A stretch of DNA of 32,782 nucleotides from Bdellovibrionales bacterium (GTDB lineage Bacteria > Bdellovibrionota > Bacteriovoracia > Bacteriovoracales > Bacteriovoracaceae). Under the pieces are notes generated by a model. That model was not told the origin of the DNA and made no database searches. It saw only the letters and a list, made by a program, of their open reading frames with translations. Where the stretch lies: contig DAOWEO010000115.1 in the NCBI GenBank assembly GCA_030638415.1, positions 1 through 32,782 of the forward strand, read 5' to 3'. A program made the position numbers and the translations under genes. Positions 24,168 through 32,394 of this stretch are shown piece after piece (positions within the stretch are counted from its first letter, which is position 1; every line of letters begins with the position of its first letter).

Positions 24168-26171
24168 CTAAAGTAAAGGTGCAATCAAAAGTGCAACAAT
24201 ACTCATAAGTTTAACAAGAATATTCATTGCAGGTCCGGAAGTATCCTTAAATGGATCACCAACCGTATCACCTGTAACAGCTGCTTGGTGAGCTATACCT
24301 GATTTCTCTTCACCTTCAACGTGTCCTTGTTCAATCGCTTTTTTAGCGTTATCCCAAGCACCACCAGCGTTGGCCATGAAAAGTGCAAGTAGTACACCTG
24401 TAACAGTTGCACCAGCAAGCATGCCACCTAGAGCTTCTTTACCAAAAACAAATCCCATGATAATTGGAGCGATAAGTGTCACAACACCAGGAACAACCAT
24501 CTGCCTTAGAGCTGCACTGGTGGCGATAGAAATACATTTATCACTATCAGGCTTTGCAGTTCCTTCCATCAATCCTGGAATCTCTCTAAACTGACGCCTT
24601 ACTTCTTCAACCATGGCACCCGCTGCTTGACCAACAGCGTTCATTGTATTGGCACCCATAAAAAATGGTAGCATTCCACCAATAAGAAGTCCGATAACGA
24701 CTATTGGATCCATGATATTGATTGATTCAATATTTGCTGCTTTAGCATATGCAGAAAATAGTGCAAGAGCTGTAAGAGCAGCAGAACCAATGGCAAATCC
24801 TTTACCCATTGCAGCTGTTGTATTTCCAATAGAGTCAAGGCGATCTGTGATCTCTCTAACTTTTGGATCAAGCTTACTCATCTCAGCAATACCTCCAGCA
24901 TTGTCAGCGATAGGTCCGTAAGCATCAACAGTCATTGTGATACCAACAGTTGCTAACATACCAACGGCTGCGATTCCAATTCCGTAAAGTCCTGCGTAGT
25001 GATGTGAAAAATAAATTGCAGCTGAGATAATAAAAATTGGAGCAATTGTTGAGTACATACCAGCAGAAAGACCAGCGATAATATTTGTAGCGTGTCCTGT
25101 TTTACCAGCTTCGGATACTTTTCGTACTGGAGCAAATTCTGCAGATGTAAAATACTCAGTTGCAAAACCAATTCCTAGGCCAGAGAGTGATCCGATAACC
25201 ATTGCGTAGTAAGGTCCCATGGCGTAATCAAAAACTTGGAATCCCATCATTTGAACGATGTAGTAAGCAGCAATAAAAAGTAGTAGCAACGACACTACAG
25301 GTGTGTAGCGAATTGCATTTACTGGAGAGCTATTTTTCATAAGGTTCATCATTAAAATTCCAACTAGTGAAGCTAACAGACCAGCTGTAATAATTAGAAG
25401 TGGAAGGATAATAGCACCGTTATTCATTGCTCCAAGAGTTGAACCGATAAACATTGTTGCGATAACTGAACCCACATATGATTCAAAAATATCTGCACCC
25501 ATTCCCGCTGTATCACCAACGTTGTCACCTACGTTATCAGCAATTGTTGCTGGGTTGCGTGGATCGTCTTCAGGAATACCTGCTTCAACTTTTCCAACCA
25601 GGTCAGCTCCAACGTCAGCAGCCTTAGTATAGATACCACCACCGATACGCGCAAAAAGAGCGATTGATGAAGCTCCCATTGCAAAACCATTAAGTGCTTG
25701 GATTGAGCCATCGTCAGTTAAGTATTTATAAGCTACTGCCACACCGATAAGACCGATAGAGGCAACACTCATGCCCATTACTGAACCACCAAAAAATGCA
25801 ACGCCAAGTGCTTTTGCAGTCCCGCCGTCGCTAGCTGCTTGCGCTGTTCTAACGTTTGCTTTAGTTGCTGCTTTCATTCCAACAAGGCCGCAAAACATAG
25901 AAGCAAGTGCTCCTGAAATATAAGCTATTGCCGTTGATTGCCCTAGCTTCACAGCGATTAGAGTTGTAACAACGATTAGAAAAATCGCTATGACACTATA
26001 CTCTTTTTTAAGGAATGCCATCGAACCATCTTCGATCATTCCACTAATCTCTGTCATAGTACTGTTACCAGCAGGTTGTCTAGCAACCCAAAAGTAGGTC
26101 ATAATTGCGAATACAAAGCCTGCTGCGCCAATAAAAGGGCTGTAGACTAAAAAATTACTCATTGCCTCCAT
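24168..26171 (-). CDS. hppA: Membrane-bound ion-pumping pyrophosphatase, potassium-dependent type
   Basis: This integral membrane enzyme, with about 16 segments, hydrolyses pyrophosphate and pumps H+ or Na+. The 667 residues include the signature [19 protein letters not shown] (178-196), [19 protein letters not shown] (202-220), [15 protein letters not shown] (416-430) and the C-terminal [14 protein letters not shown]. The potassium determinant [10 protein letters not shown] has alanine at the position where lysine marks potassium-independent enzymes (A453), so it should need K+. Whether it pumps H+ or Na+ cannot be decided by eye. AGGAGAG precedes the ATG. The divergent murJ shares its upstream region. 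Confidence 0.97.
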   Translation of the reverse strand: MEAMSNFLVYSPFIGAAGFVFAIMTYFWVARQPAGNSTMTEISGMIEDGSMAFLKKEYSVIAIFLIVVTTLIAVKLGQSTAIAYISGALASMFCGLVGMKAATKANVRTAQAASDGGTAKALGVAFFGGSVMGMSVASIGLIGVAVAYKYLTDDGSIQALNGFAMGASSIALFARIGGGIYTKAADVGADLVGKVEAGIPEDDPRNPATIADNVGDNVGDTAGMGADIFESYVGSVIATMFIGSTLGAMNNGAIILPLLIITAGLLASLVGILMMNLMKNSSPVNAIRYTPVVSLLLLFIAAYYIVQMMGFQVFDYAMGPYYAMVIGSLSGLGIGFATEYFTSAEFAPVRKVSEAGKTGHATNIIAGLSAGMYSTIAPIFIISAAIYFSHHYAGLYGIGIAAVGMLATVGITMTVDAYGPIADNAGGIAEMSKLDPKVREITDRLDSIGNTTAAMGKGFAIGSAALTALALFSAYAKAANIESINIMDPIVVIGLLIGGMLPFFMGANTMNAVGQAAGAMVEEVRRQFREIPGLMEGTAKPDSDKCISIATSAALRQMVVPGVVTLIAPIIMGFVFGKEALGGMLAGATVTGVLLALFMANAGGAWDNAKKAIEQGHVEGEEKSGIAHQAAVTGDTVGDPFKDTSGPAMNILVKLMSIVALLIAPLL

Positions 26172-26212
26172 TAATTTCTCTCCTTGGTAGAATTAATTAT
26201 TTTGTTAAAAAA

Positions 26213-26241
26213 TTGTCATAGTATAAAGCGCATGAAATTAT
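26213..26241 (+). promoter_or_regulatory. candidate promoter of murJ
   Basis: TTGTCA (26213-26218) and AATTAT (26236-26241) have 17-base spacing in the hppA-murJ divergent region. The -10 match is 4 of 6. Confidence 0.33.
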
Positions 26242-26300
26242 CATGTATAAACTTTTTCGTAAAACAGTATTTTAGATAAATTTTAGCTATTTTTTGGATA

Positions 26301-27869
26301 ATGGAAAGTAAAAAGAGTAAGAACCGTTCAACTATTATTTTAAGCTCTCTAAAGATGGCGGTGGCTACTTTTGCCAGCCGTATCTTTGGGCTAATTCGTG
26401 AGCAATCCATGGCCGCTGTTTTTGGAGCGAGCGGGATGACTGACGCTTTTTTAGTGGCTTACAGAATTCCTAATATTTTAAGAGATCTTTTCGCAGAAGG
26501 GGCTTTCTCCGCTGCATTTGTTCCTACTTTTACTAAAACACTGCAAAAAGATGAAAAAAAGGCCAAAGCATTGATGTGGTCCCTGTTTATACTACTGATT
26601 GTTATCACGGGTGCCATCGCCGTACTGCTAATGATTTTTTCTGAGGAGCTGGTAATGCTCTTTGCGCCAAAATTTTATGAAGATCCCAAGAAGTTTACGA
26701 TTACCTCTAACCTTATAAAGATGATGGCCCCATTTTTATCTATGGTGTCTATTGCAGCTCTATTTATGGGAGTCTTAAATGCACTGAAGGTCTTTTTTGT
26801 CCCTTCCTTTGCTCCCGTCTTTTTTAATATTGCCATGATTGCTGCTATTCTTATTTTGCCATCATATATGAGCCAGTGGGGAACTGAGCCAATTTACGCT
26901 CTAGGGGTAGGTGTCGTGGTAGGAGGACTGTTTCAGCTATTGGTACAGATTCCTATGATTATAATGAAGGGATTTGGACCGACAGGACCTATTAAATTAG
27001 TTTCTGCAGAGACGAAAGAGGTCTCCTCACGAGTTGGAATTGGTACAATTGGTATTGCTGCAACTCAGATTAATATTTTGGTAAATACCATTTTAGCTTC
27101 TACTACTGTAGTGGGAGCGGTTTCTTGGCTGGTATATGCTTTTCGCTTTTTTCAATTTCCCGTAGGCGTCTTAGGAGTCTCGGTAGCAAGCTCTAATCTG
27201 GTGCATTTTTCACATGCTTGGAAGGCAGGAGAGTTTGAAAAGGCGAGGGAGTTTTTAAAAACTAGTTATAACTTATCGTTGTTGGTTATTATGCCGGCAA
27301 TGGCCATCATGTTTGCCCTCTCATTTGAGTCGGTAAACTTGGTTTTTGAGCATGGGGCCTTTTCTAGGCACGACTCCTTAATGGCCGGTATGGCACTACG
27401 CTACTATCTGATTGGTCTGCCTTTTTATGGACTATATAAAATTTTTGCTCCAGTCTTTTTTGCGATTGATCGTCCACGGATTCCAGTGATTATCTCAGTG
27501 TGTGCGGTGAGCTTTAATATTATATTTTGTGTGCTAATGGTGCCACATTATGGCTTTTGGGTCCTAGCGCTAGGAACATCCTTGTCAATGATAATCAATA
27601 CTTCAGCTCAAATGATTTGGCTTAAAAATATTTTGGATTTACCTCTTTCATTCTATTTTCCACCGCGCTTTGCAAAAATTTTATTTGTGTCGCTTGTGAC
27701 ATATAAGGTGACAGAACTTGCTGGCAGTTATTTATATGATCTAGATAATAATTTTGTGAGTAAGTTAGGAGGGTACTTACTTACGTGCGTGCTAGGTGGC
27801 AGTAGCTATATTTTGGGTCTATTTTTACTCGGAGAGTGGAAATCATTTTTGCAATTTTTCAAAAGATAA
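26301..27869 (+). CDS. murJ: Lipid II flippase MurJ
   Basis: This inner-membrane flippase moves lipid II to the periplasmic side for peptidoglycan synthesis. The 522 residues have about 14 membrane segments and the MurJ N-terminal motifs: SRIFGLIREQ (R27, R33), TDAFLVAYRIPNILR (R61) and FAEGAFSAAFVP (E66). These arginines and the acidic residue match the lipid II cavity residues known in E. coli MurJ. The remaining sequence is typical MviN/MOP superfamily, including FFQFPVGVLGVSVAS. The ATG is preceded only by a weak GGA. Confidence 0.95.
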   Translation: MESKKSKNRSTIILSSLKMAVATFASRIFGLIREQSMAAVFGASGMTDAFLVAYRIPNILRDLFAEGAFSAAFVPTFTKTLQKDEKKAKALMWSLFILLIVITGAIAVLLMIFSEELVMLFAPKFYEDPKKFTITSNLIKMMAPFLSMVSIAALFMGVLNALKVFFVPSFAPVFFNIAMIAAILILPSYMSQWGTEPIYALGVGVVVGGLFQLLVQIPMIIMKGFGPTGPIKLVSAETKEVSSRVGIGTIGIAATQINILVNTILASTTVVGAVSWLVYAFRFFQFPVGVLGVSVASSNLVHFSHAWKAGEFEKAREFLKTSYNLSLLVIMPAMAIMFALSFESVNLVFEHGAFSRHDSLMAGMALRYYLIGLPFYGLYKIFAPVFFAIDRPRIPVIISVCAVSFNIIFCVLMVPHYGFWVLALGTSLSMIINTSAQMIWLKNILDLPLSFYFPPRFAKILFVSLVTYKVTELAGSYLYDLDNNFVSKLGGYLLTCVLGGSSYILGLFLLGEWKSFLQFFKR

Positions 27870-27934
27870 CTTGTAGAATGGATATTACTTGAGTTAGAAT
27901 ATTGAAATCTAATAAAAACTTATGAGGAAATTTG

Positions 27935-28381
27935 ATGAAAACAGATTTTGAGACCTTAAAGGCCATCGCCAGTTATACCATTAACCATCTACTAGACAGG
28001 AATATGATCGAGCTATCTATGGATAAGCGCCTTGATCTTATTGAGTCGATGGCAACTGAGTATGGTGTAAGTTTTGCAACTGATGAAGATATTAAGCAGC
28101 AAGCAATTGAAGAAGTTGAAGATAAGATGGGCCGCGACCTGCTTCCTGAGGACGTAACAGAGTCGGAAGTTTATAATCATGCTAGAAAAGAGATTATTAA
28201 ATCTTTTAATGGTGAGTGCATTTCAGGTCTCTATCTTGTTGAGTCTCTGCACTTAATTTCTACTAGAATGAAAGACTTCCTTTTAAGTTCAGAACTAATT
28301 GATGATGTATTCGGTACTGATGACGAGATTTTGAGCTTTTTAATTGGCAAGATTAGACAGTTTTCAATTCGCAGAGCTTAG
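27935..28381 (+). CDS. Small helical protein of unknown function
   Basis: This 148-residue, acidic, mainly alpha-helical cytoplasmic protein has no signal peptide or membrane segment. The ATG at 27935 (GAGG seven bases upstream) is chosen over an adjacent in-frame TTG. The N-terminal pattern (ASYTINHLLDRNMIELS) vaguely recalls DUF507 proteins, but those are shorter and I am not sure. It lies 65 bases after murJ on the same strand with no terminator between, so it may be cotranscribed. Confidence 0.75.
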   Translation: MKTDFETLKAIASYTINHLLDRNMIELSMDKRLDLIESMATEYGVSFATDEDIKQQAIEEVEDKMGRDLLPEDVTESEVYNHARKEIIKSFNGECISGLYLVESLHLISTRMKDFLLSSELIDDVFGTDDEILSFLIGKIRQFSIRRA

Positions 28382-28488
28382 TTCGTAATTTCTCATATTA
28401 TCTTACATAAGTATATTCAGTAGTCGAATATTTGACTAAACTACTCTCATAAGCGACTATCTCTCCATTCAAAATGATGGAGGAATAC

Positions 28489-29832
28489 ATGAAACTTTTA
28501 ATTATCTTATTAACTTTATTTTCACTTTCTGCAATGGGTTCAATTGTTGCTGTAATCGACTCAGGAACCGACCTTAACCACGAAACACTTATCAACCAAA
28601 TTTGGACAAATCCAGGTGAAATTGCTCAAAATGATTTTGATGATGATGGCAATGGTCTTGTTGATGATTTTCATGGTTGGAATTTTGCTGAAAATAACTC
28701 TCACTTAATTGACTATAGCTACCTCGGACACCTGACTGAAAATGTAAAAGTCTTTTTTAAATATCAAGCGAAAATGCTTGTGGGCGATGCTTCTGAGCAG
28801 GAGATTGCTTGGCTTAAAGAGAAATATGCTGATAAAGAGTTTATAAAAAAACTTGGAGTATATGCAAACTTTATGCACGGAACTCACGTTGCAGGAATTT
28901 CTGCTAGAGATAGCGAAGAGATCACAATTTTACCAATTAAACTAATTCCAACTGAGATTAAGTTACCATTCTCTTTTGAAGGAATTGGAGCAGAGAAAGG
29001 GCTTGGCGCAATGTTATTTAACCTTAGTCTGGACTACCTTGCTTCCATACAGATGAAGCCACTAAGAAATATTGCAACATATGTTGGTGCCAATGGTGCT
29101 GATATTGCAAATGGATCTTTTGGAACAGGCTATAAGCAAGCGAAAATGATTGTCGCTCCAATCTATAAAGTAATTAATTTTTGGAGAAAAAATATTTCTG
29201 ACGAGCAAAAAGAGGAAGAGATTCATGGCTTTACTGTTTATTTTCTTAACTCACTTTTGAAGTATGGTAAAGAGATGGCCGCTGCTGCTCCAAATACTCT
29301 ATTTGTTTTTGCCGCTGGTAATGATGGAACAAATAATGATGAGTTTCCTACAAGCCCTGCTGGCGTAAGAGCAAATAATGTAATTACTGTTGCAGCTACT
29401 TATGATCGTATCAATATTGCTAGTTTTTCAAACTTTGGTGAGACAGTAGATGTGGCAGCTCCAGGAGTAAATATCCTTTCAGCAGCTCCAGGAAACAATT
29501 ATATTAGAATTTCTGGAACTTCTCAGGCATCACCAATGGTTGCTAATTTAGCGGCTAAAATTAAAGATGCAAACCCGGCATTATATCCAGTACAGATTAA
29601 AAAAATTCTTATGAGTACTGTAGATAAGAAAGACTACCTTTTAGGAAAAGTTAAGTCTGCTGGTATTATTAACCAAGAGAGAGCGGTCTATGCTAGTGCA
29701 CTAACTAAAGAGATGAGCGTTGATATGGCGATAAAGCAATCGAATGTTGAAGTGTCAGATGTCGCAGTAAACAAATCACTTCCACTTTCTCAGGGAAAAG
29801 TATTTGTTCTTCCACTTCCGAGTCCATTTTAG
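28489..29832 (+). CDS. Exported subtilisin-family (S8) protease lacking a propeptide
   Basis: This 447-residue protein has a signal peptide (MKLLIILLTLFSLSAMGS) directly followed by the catalytic domain: D24 (VIDSGTD), H130 (MHGTHVAG), oxyanion N278 (AAGNDG) and S345 (SGTSQASP). There is no I9-type propeptide, unlike the protease at 11948. The D-to-H distance is 106 residues against 56 in that protease, so there is an insertion rich in aromatic and charged residues (about 70-125), and a second expansion precedes N278. The tail ends VLPLPSPF. GGAGG lies five bases before ATG 28489. It probably folds without an intramolecular chaperone. Confidence 0.92.
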   Translation: MKLLIILLTLFSLSAMGSIVAVIDSGTDLNHETLINQIWTNPGEIAQNDFDDDGNGLVDDFHGWNFAENNSHLIDYSYLGHLTENVKVFFKYQAKMLVGDASEQEIAWLKEKYADKEFIKKLGVYANFMHGTHVAGISARDSEEITILPIKLIPTEIKLPFSFEGIGAEKGLGAMLFNLSLDYLASIQMKPLRNIATYVGANGADIANGSFGTGYKQAKMIVAPIYKVINFWRKNISDEQKEEEIHGFTVYFLNSLLKYGKEMAAAAPNTLFVFAAGNDGTNNDEFPTSPAGVRANNVITVAATYDRINIASFSNFGETVDVAAPGVNILSAAPGNNYIRISGTSQASPMVANLAAKIKDANPALYPVQIKKILMSTVDKKDYLLGKVKSAGIINQERAVYASALTKEMSVDMAIKQSNVEVSDVAVNKSLPLSQGKVFVLPLPSPF

Positions 29833-29855
29833 TACCTAGTTAAATAAAATTTAAT

Positions 29856-29894
29856 AAAAAAAAAGCCTCTTCAATTTTGAAGAGGCTTTTTTTT
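29856..29894. terminator. Bidirectional intrinsic terminator
   Basis: A perfect 9-bp stem, GCCTCTTCA (29865-29873) with TGAAGAGGC (29878-29886) and loop ATTT, has eight T after it on the plus strand and nine on the minus. It is shared by the subtilisin and PAP2 genes. Confidence 0.92.
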
Positions 29895-29912
29895 ATTAGC
29901 ATGAATTTGAAC

Positions 29913-30782
29913 TTATCTACTACGACGCAAAGGTATACTTATTTTAAATCCGCCGTAACCTTCTCGCATCTCAACAGATGCGCTTATGTTACGTTTACGC
30001 CTTTTGTCGTTGTAGTTATAGACAACAATTGCAGATGTGTATCCAACTAGAGCTCCAAGAGCAGCATCACTAAACCAATGCTTATTATCGTGAACACGAG
30101 ATAGTGAAACAAGAGTAGCAATACTATACGCTACTGCTGGAATAATTTTACTATCACTATATTTTTTTGCATAAATAGTTGCTACCGACCATGCTCCTGC
30201 TGAGTGGCCAGAGACAAAAGAGGTGTTATCTGATCCCCAACTTGGTCCATCAAAAGCATAGGCTCCAAGATCATCATTTGGCCTTGCCCTGTGAGACAAT
30301 GACTTTACTGTTTCAACTACTATCTGTCCGAGTAGGGCACTTTCAACAGCTTCAATTGCCGTCTCTTTCATCTTAGTATCTTTAAAGATAAATCCAAGTG
30401 CATAGGTACCTATCACCAAAGGAGCAAGGTAATCTGATCCCATATGGTCACCAAATTCTGCAAGCATCGCAGTGGTATCGCCTTTACGGTCTTGCACAAA
30501 ATCCATAATCTGCTCGTCAAAAGCGATGATAACACCAGTGATTCCTAGTGCAATGAGCATCTTTGAGCGTGATAACTCGCTAACAGGAATCACTATAGAA
30601 TCTCTTAGCCCTGCCTTTTCATTAATTTGATCTGATTCAAAAAATGCTGAGTAGTCGTAATCGTTCTGCTCAAGTCCGTTTAAAACTTCCACTAGTGGTA
30701 TTTCCTGGGACTCATCGGCATAGACAGTGGTTTGAAACAGGCTAAGTAGACTAAATAAAATTAATAGTTTTTTGAATTGCAT
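29913..30782 (-). CDS. PAP2-family phosphatase, exported
   Basis: This 289-residue type 2 phosphatidic acid phosphatase-like enzyme has all three motifs: KSLSHRARP (K160 to RP168), SFVSGHSAG (SGH 191-193) and SRVHDNKHWFSD (R229, H235, D239). Membrane segments near 74-88 and 119-133, and around the motifs, place the active site outside the inner membrane. An N-terminal signal peptide (cut near VYADES) is present. ATG 30782 has AAGGAGCC upstream; the longer frame to 30845 has no ribosome site. Likely substrates are lipid phosphates or undecaprenyl pyrophosphate, which would tie it to cell wall recycling, but this is family-based only. Confidence 0.9.
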   Translation of the reverse strand: MQFKKLLILFSLLSLFQTTVYADESQEIPLVEVLNGLEQNDYDYSAFFESDQINEKAGLRDSIVIPVSELSRSKMLIALGITGVIIAFDEQIMDFVQDRKGDTTAMLAEFGDHMGSDYLAPLVIGTYALGFIFKDTKMKETAIEAVESALLGQIVVETVKSLSHRARPNDDLGAYAFDGPSWGSDNTSFVSGHSAGAWSVATIYAKKYSDSKIIPAVAYSIATLVSLSRVHDNKHWFSDAALGALVGYTSAIVVYNYNDKRRKRNISASVEMREGYGGFKISIPLRRSR

Positions 30783-30807
30783 TAGTGGCTCCTTAAAAGT
30801 TGAGCCA

Positions 30808-30816
30808 AATATAACA
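30808..30816 (-). promoter_or_regulatory. candidate extended -10 promoter of the PAP2 gene
   Basis: TGTTATATT on the minus strand fits the TGn-TATAAT extended -10 form, about 26 bases before the start codon. No -35 match is seen. Confidence 0.38.
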
Positions 30817-30907
30817 CATTGCGCAGTTTTTGTTAGACAATACAATTTTGATGAAAAAAATACATGTTTTCATGGCCAAAATTAAAGAAAAGTTACTAGA
30901 TGTCTAA

Positions 30908-31453
30908 TTACTTCCCAATTAATATATTAAAGAATTTTTTAAAATCAGGAGAGCCCCAATTTCGAACCCCTCGGATTGTATAGATAATTCTACCATTCTT
31001 ATCAATTACTAATGATGAGGGAAGTGAGATTACGCTATATCTTTTTAAAACTTCTCCTGTTCGATCAATCACAGCGGTAAATGAATACTTATGTTTTTTC
31101 ATAAATTTAGAAACTCGTGATAGCGATTCTTTTGAATCCATAGCAAGAAATTGAAATTTACTTGAATCAAATTCTTTAGAATATTTTTCAAACTCCGGTA
31201 GCTCTGCTACACATGGAGGACACCAGGTGGCAAAAAAATTAAGTAAAATAACCTTACCTTTAAGGGTTGATGAGTTAAACATTTTTCCATTACTATCAGT
31301 TAAAGAAAAGTCTTGAAGCATCATATTTCCGGTTACTTCAATTAACTGATTACTCTTAGTAAACTTTGTAATCCACTCGGAGTTATCTTTTTGAGGAGAG
31401 CAGCTGCTAATAAAGATAATTAATATATAGCTTAATACTTTTGTCATTTTCAA
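30908..31453 (-). CDS. TlpA/ResA-like thioredoxin-fold lipoprotein
   Basis: This 181-residue lipoprotein has lipobox ISSC (C18), followed by a TlpA-like redoxin domain (about 44-178). The redox motif is WCPPC (77-81), in NFFATWCPPCVAELP, and the cis-proline is in SLPSSLVID. It should act as a membrane-anchored periplasmic thiol reductant, for example in cytochrome c maturation or in regenerating reductases such as the exported MsrB. The latter is speculation from the shared compartment only. TTG 31453 is six bases after AAGGAAGG, better placed than the ATG two codons later. Confidence 0.92.
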   Translation of the reverse strand: MKMTKVLSYILIIFISSCSPQKDNSEWITKFTKSNQLIEVTGNMMLQDFSLTDSNGKMFNSSTLKGKVILLNFFATWCPPCVAELPEFEKYSKEFDSSKFQFLAMDSKESLSRVSKFMKKHKYSFTAVIDRTGEVLKRYSVISLPSSLVIDKNGRIIYTIRGVRNWGSPDFKKFFNILIGK

Positions 31454-31669
31454 GTTACACCTTCCTTAAGCTGATTATTATAGGTCAAAATCCAGAGTAG
31501 TTCATCTAAAATCCTTAGAATATGTGCTTTAGATTGTAAATAACATATTGCCACCAGAAAGTCATCGTAGGTTCTAAATAAGCAGTTGCTCTATGTAAGT
31601 GTGGAGTGATTAATAATTTAACAAAAATAATCCCTCCTAATAGTTTAGTCTCAAACAAGACCTTCTGTT

Positions 31670-31697
31670 TTGACTTTTTGCAATGTTGAATTAAAAT
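31670..31697 (+). promoter_or_regulatory. candidate promoter of the CYTH gene
   Basis: TTGACT (31670-31675) and TAAAAT (31692-31697) have a 16-base spacer. The -10 box lies inside the left arm of an inverted repeat. Confidence 0.5.
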
Positions 31698-31719
31698 AAT
31701 AGTAGGTATTATTTTAATT
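31689..31719. promoter_or_regulatory. Perfect 12-bp inverted repeat upstream of the CYTH gene
   Basis: The arms AATTAAAATAAT (31689-31700) and ATTATTTTAATT (31708-31719) are exact inverse complements with a 7-base spacer, AGTAGGT. The repeat covers the -10 box and ends one base before the ribosome-binding GGA. It could be an operator or, in RNA, a hairpin near the start codon. The remaining upstream DNA back to 31454 shows nothing coding. Confidence 0.55.
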
Positions 31720-31729
31720 GGAAAAAACT

Positions 31730-32200
31730 ATGGCAATAGAAATTGAAAGAAAGTTTTTAGTGAAAAGAAATGTGGACTTCTCTGATTTGGGAGATTCGAT
31801 TCGTATTACTCAGGGATATCTTTCGTCTGTAAAAGAGCGGACTGTTCGCGTGCGGATCAAAGGTGAACAAGGCTTTTTGACAATCAAAGGTGTGGGTAAT
31901 TCTGCTGGAATGAGTCGCTTTGAATTTGAAAAAGAGATTTCACTTACTGAAGCGCGTGAACTTTTAAATATTTGTGAACCTGGAATTATTGATAAAACTA
32001 GAACAAATATTTTAGTGGGGCAGCATACTTTTGAAGTTGATCAGTTCCTTGGTGATAATGCTGGATTGATTGTTGCAGAGATTGAACTGCAAAATGAAAA
32101 TGAAGAGTTTATTAAACCTACTTGGTTGGCAGCAGAGGTAACTGGGGATAATAAATATTATAATTCGATGCTTTCTACTACTCCTTTTTCTAAATGGTAG
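31730..32200 (+). CDS. CYTH domain protein (triphosphate tunnel enzyme)
   Basis: This 156-residue single-domain CYTH protein starts MAIEIERKFLV with the ExExK signature at E4, E6 and K8. Other tunnel residues follow in family order: R40/R42 (TVRVRIKG), K53 (LTIKG), E65 and E67 (FEFEKEI), K89/R91 (DKTRTN), EVDQF (102-106) and E117/E119 (AEIELQ). Small bacterial members of this group usually hydrolyse inorganic triphosphate; some homologues are adenylate cyclases. The ATG at 31730 is preferred over the upstream TTG because the ExExK block normally begins at residue 2-4. Confidence 0.93.
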   Translation: MAIEIERKFLVKRNVDFSDLGDSIRITQGYLSSVKERTVRVRIKGEQGFLTIKGVGNSAGMSRFEFEKEISLTEARELLNICEPGIIDKTRTNILVGQHTFEVDQFLGDNAGLIVAEIELQNENEEFIKPTWLAAEVTGDNKYYNSMLSTTPFSKW

Positions 32201-32394
32201 GCTCTCTTTGTTGATGCCAATCTGGCACTGGGTAAGTTTTACAATGTAAGAGACTTGCGTAACTATCTAATTTTTTAGTTCAAGTTTGCCTACTCAAAAG
32301 TAAGTTTTTAGAAAAATCGTTAAACGTCATTTTTCATTTGCATATATTTTATATAAGAGATATCAAAAAGTATCTTAAGAAAAGGAGAAATAAG

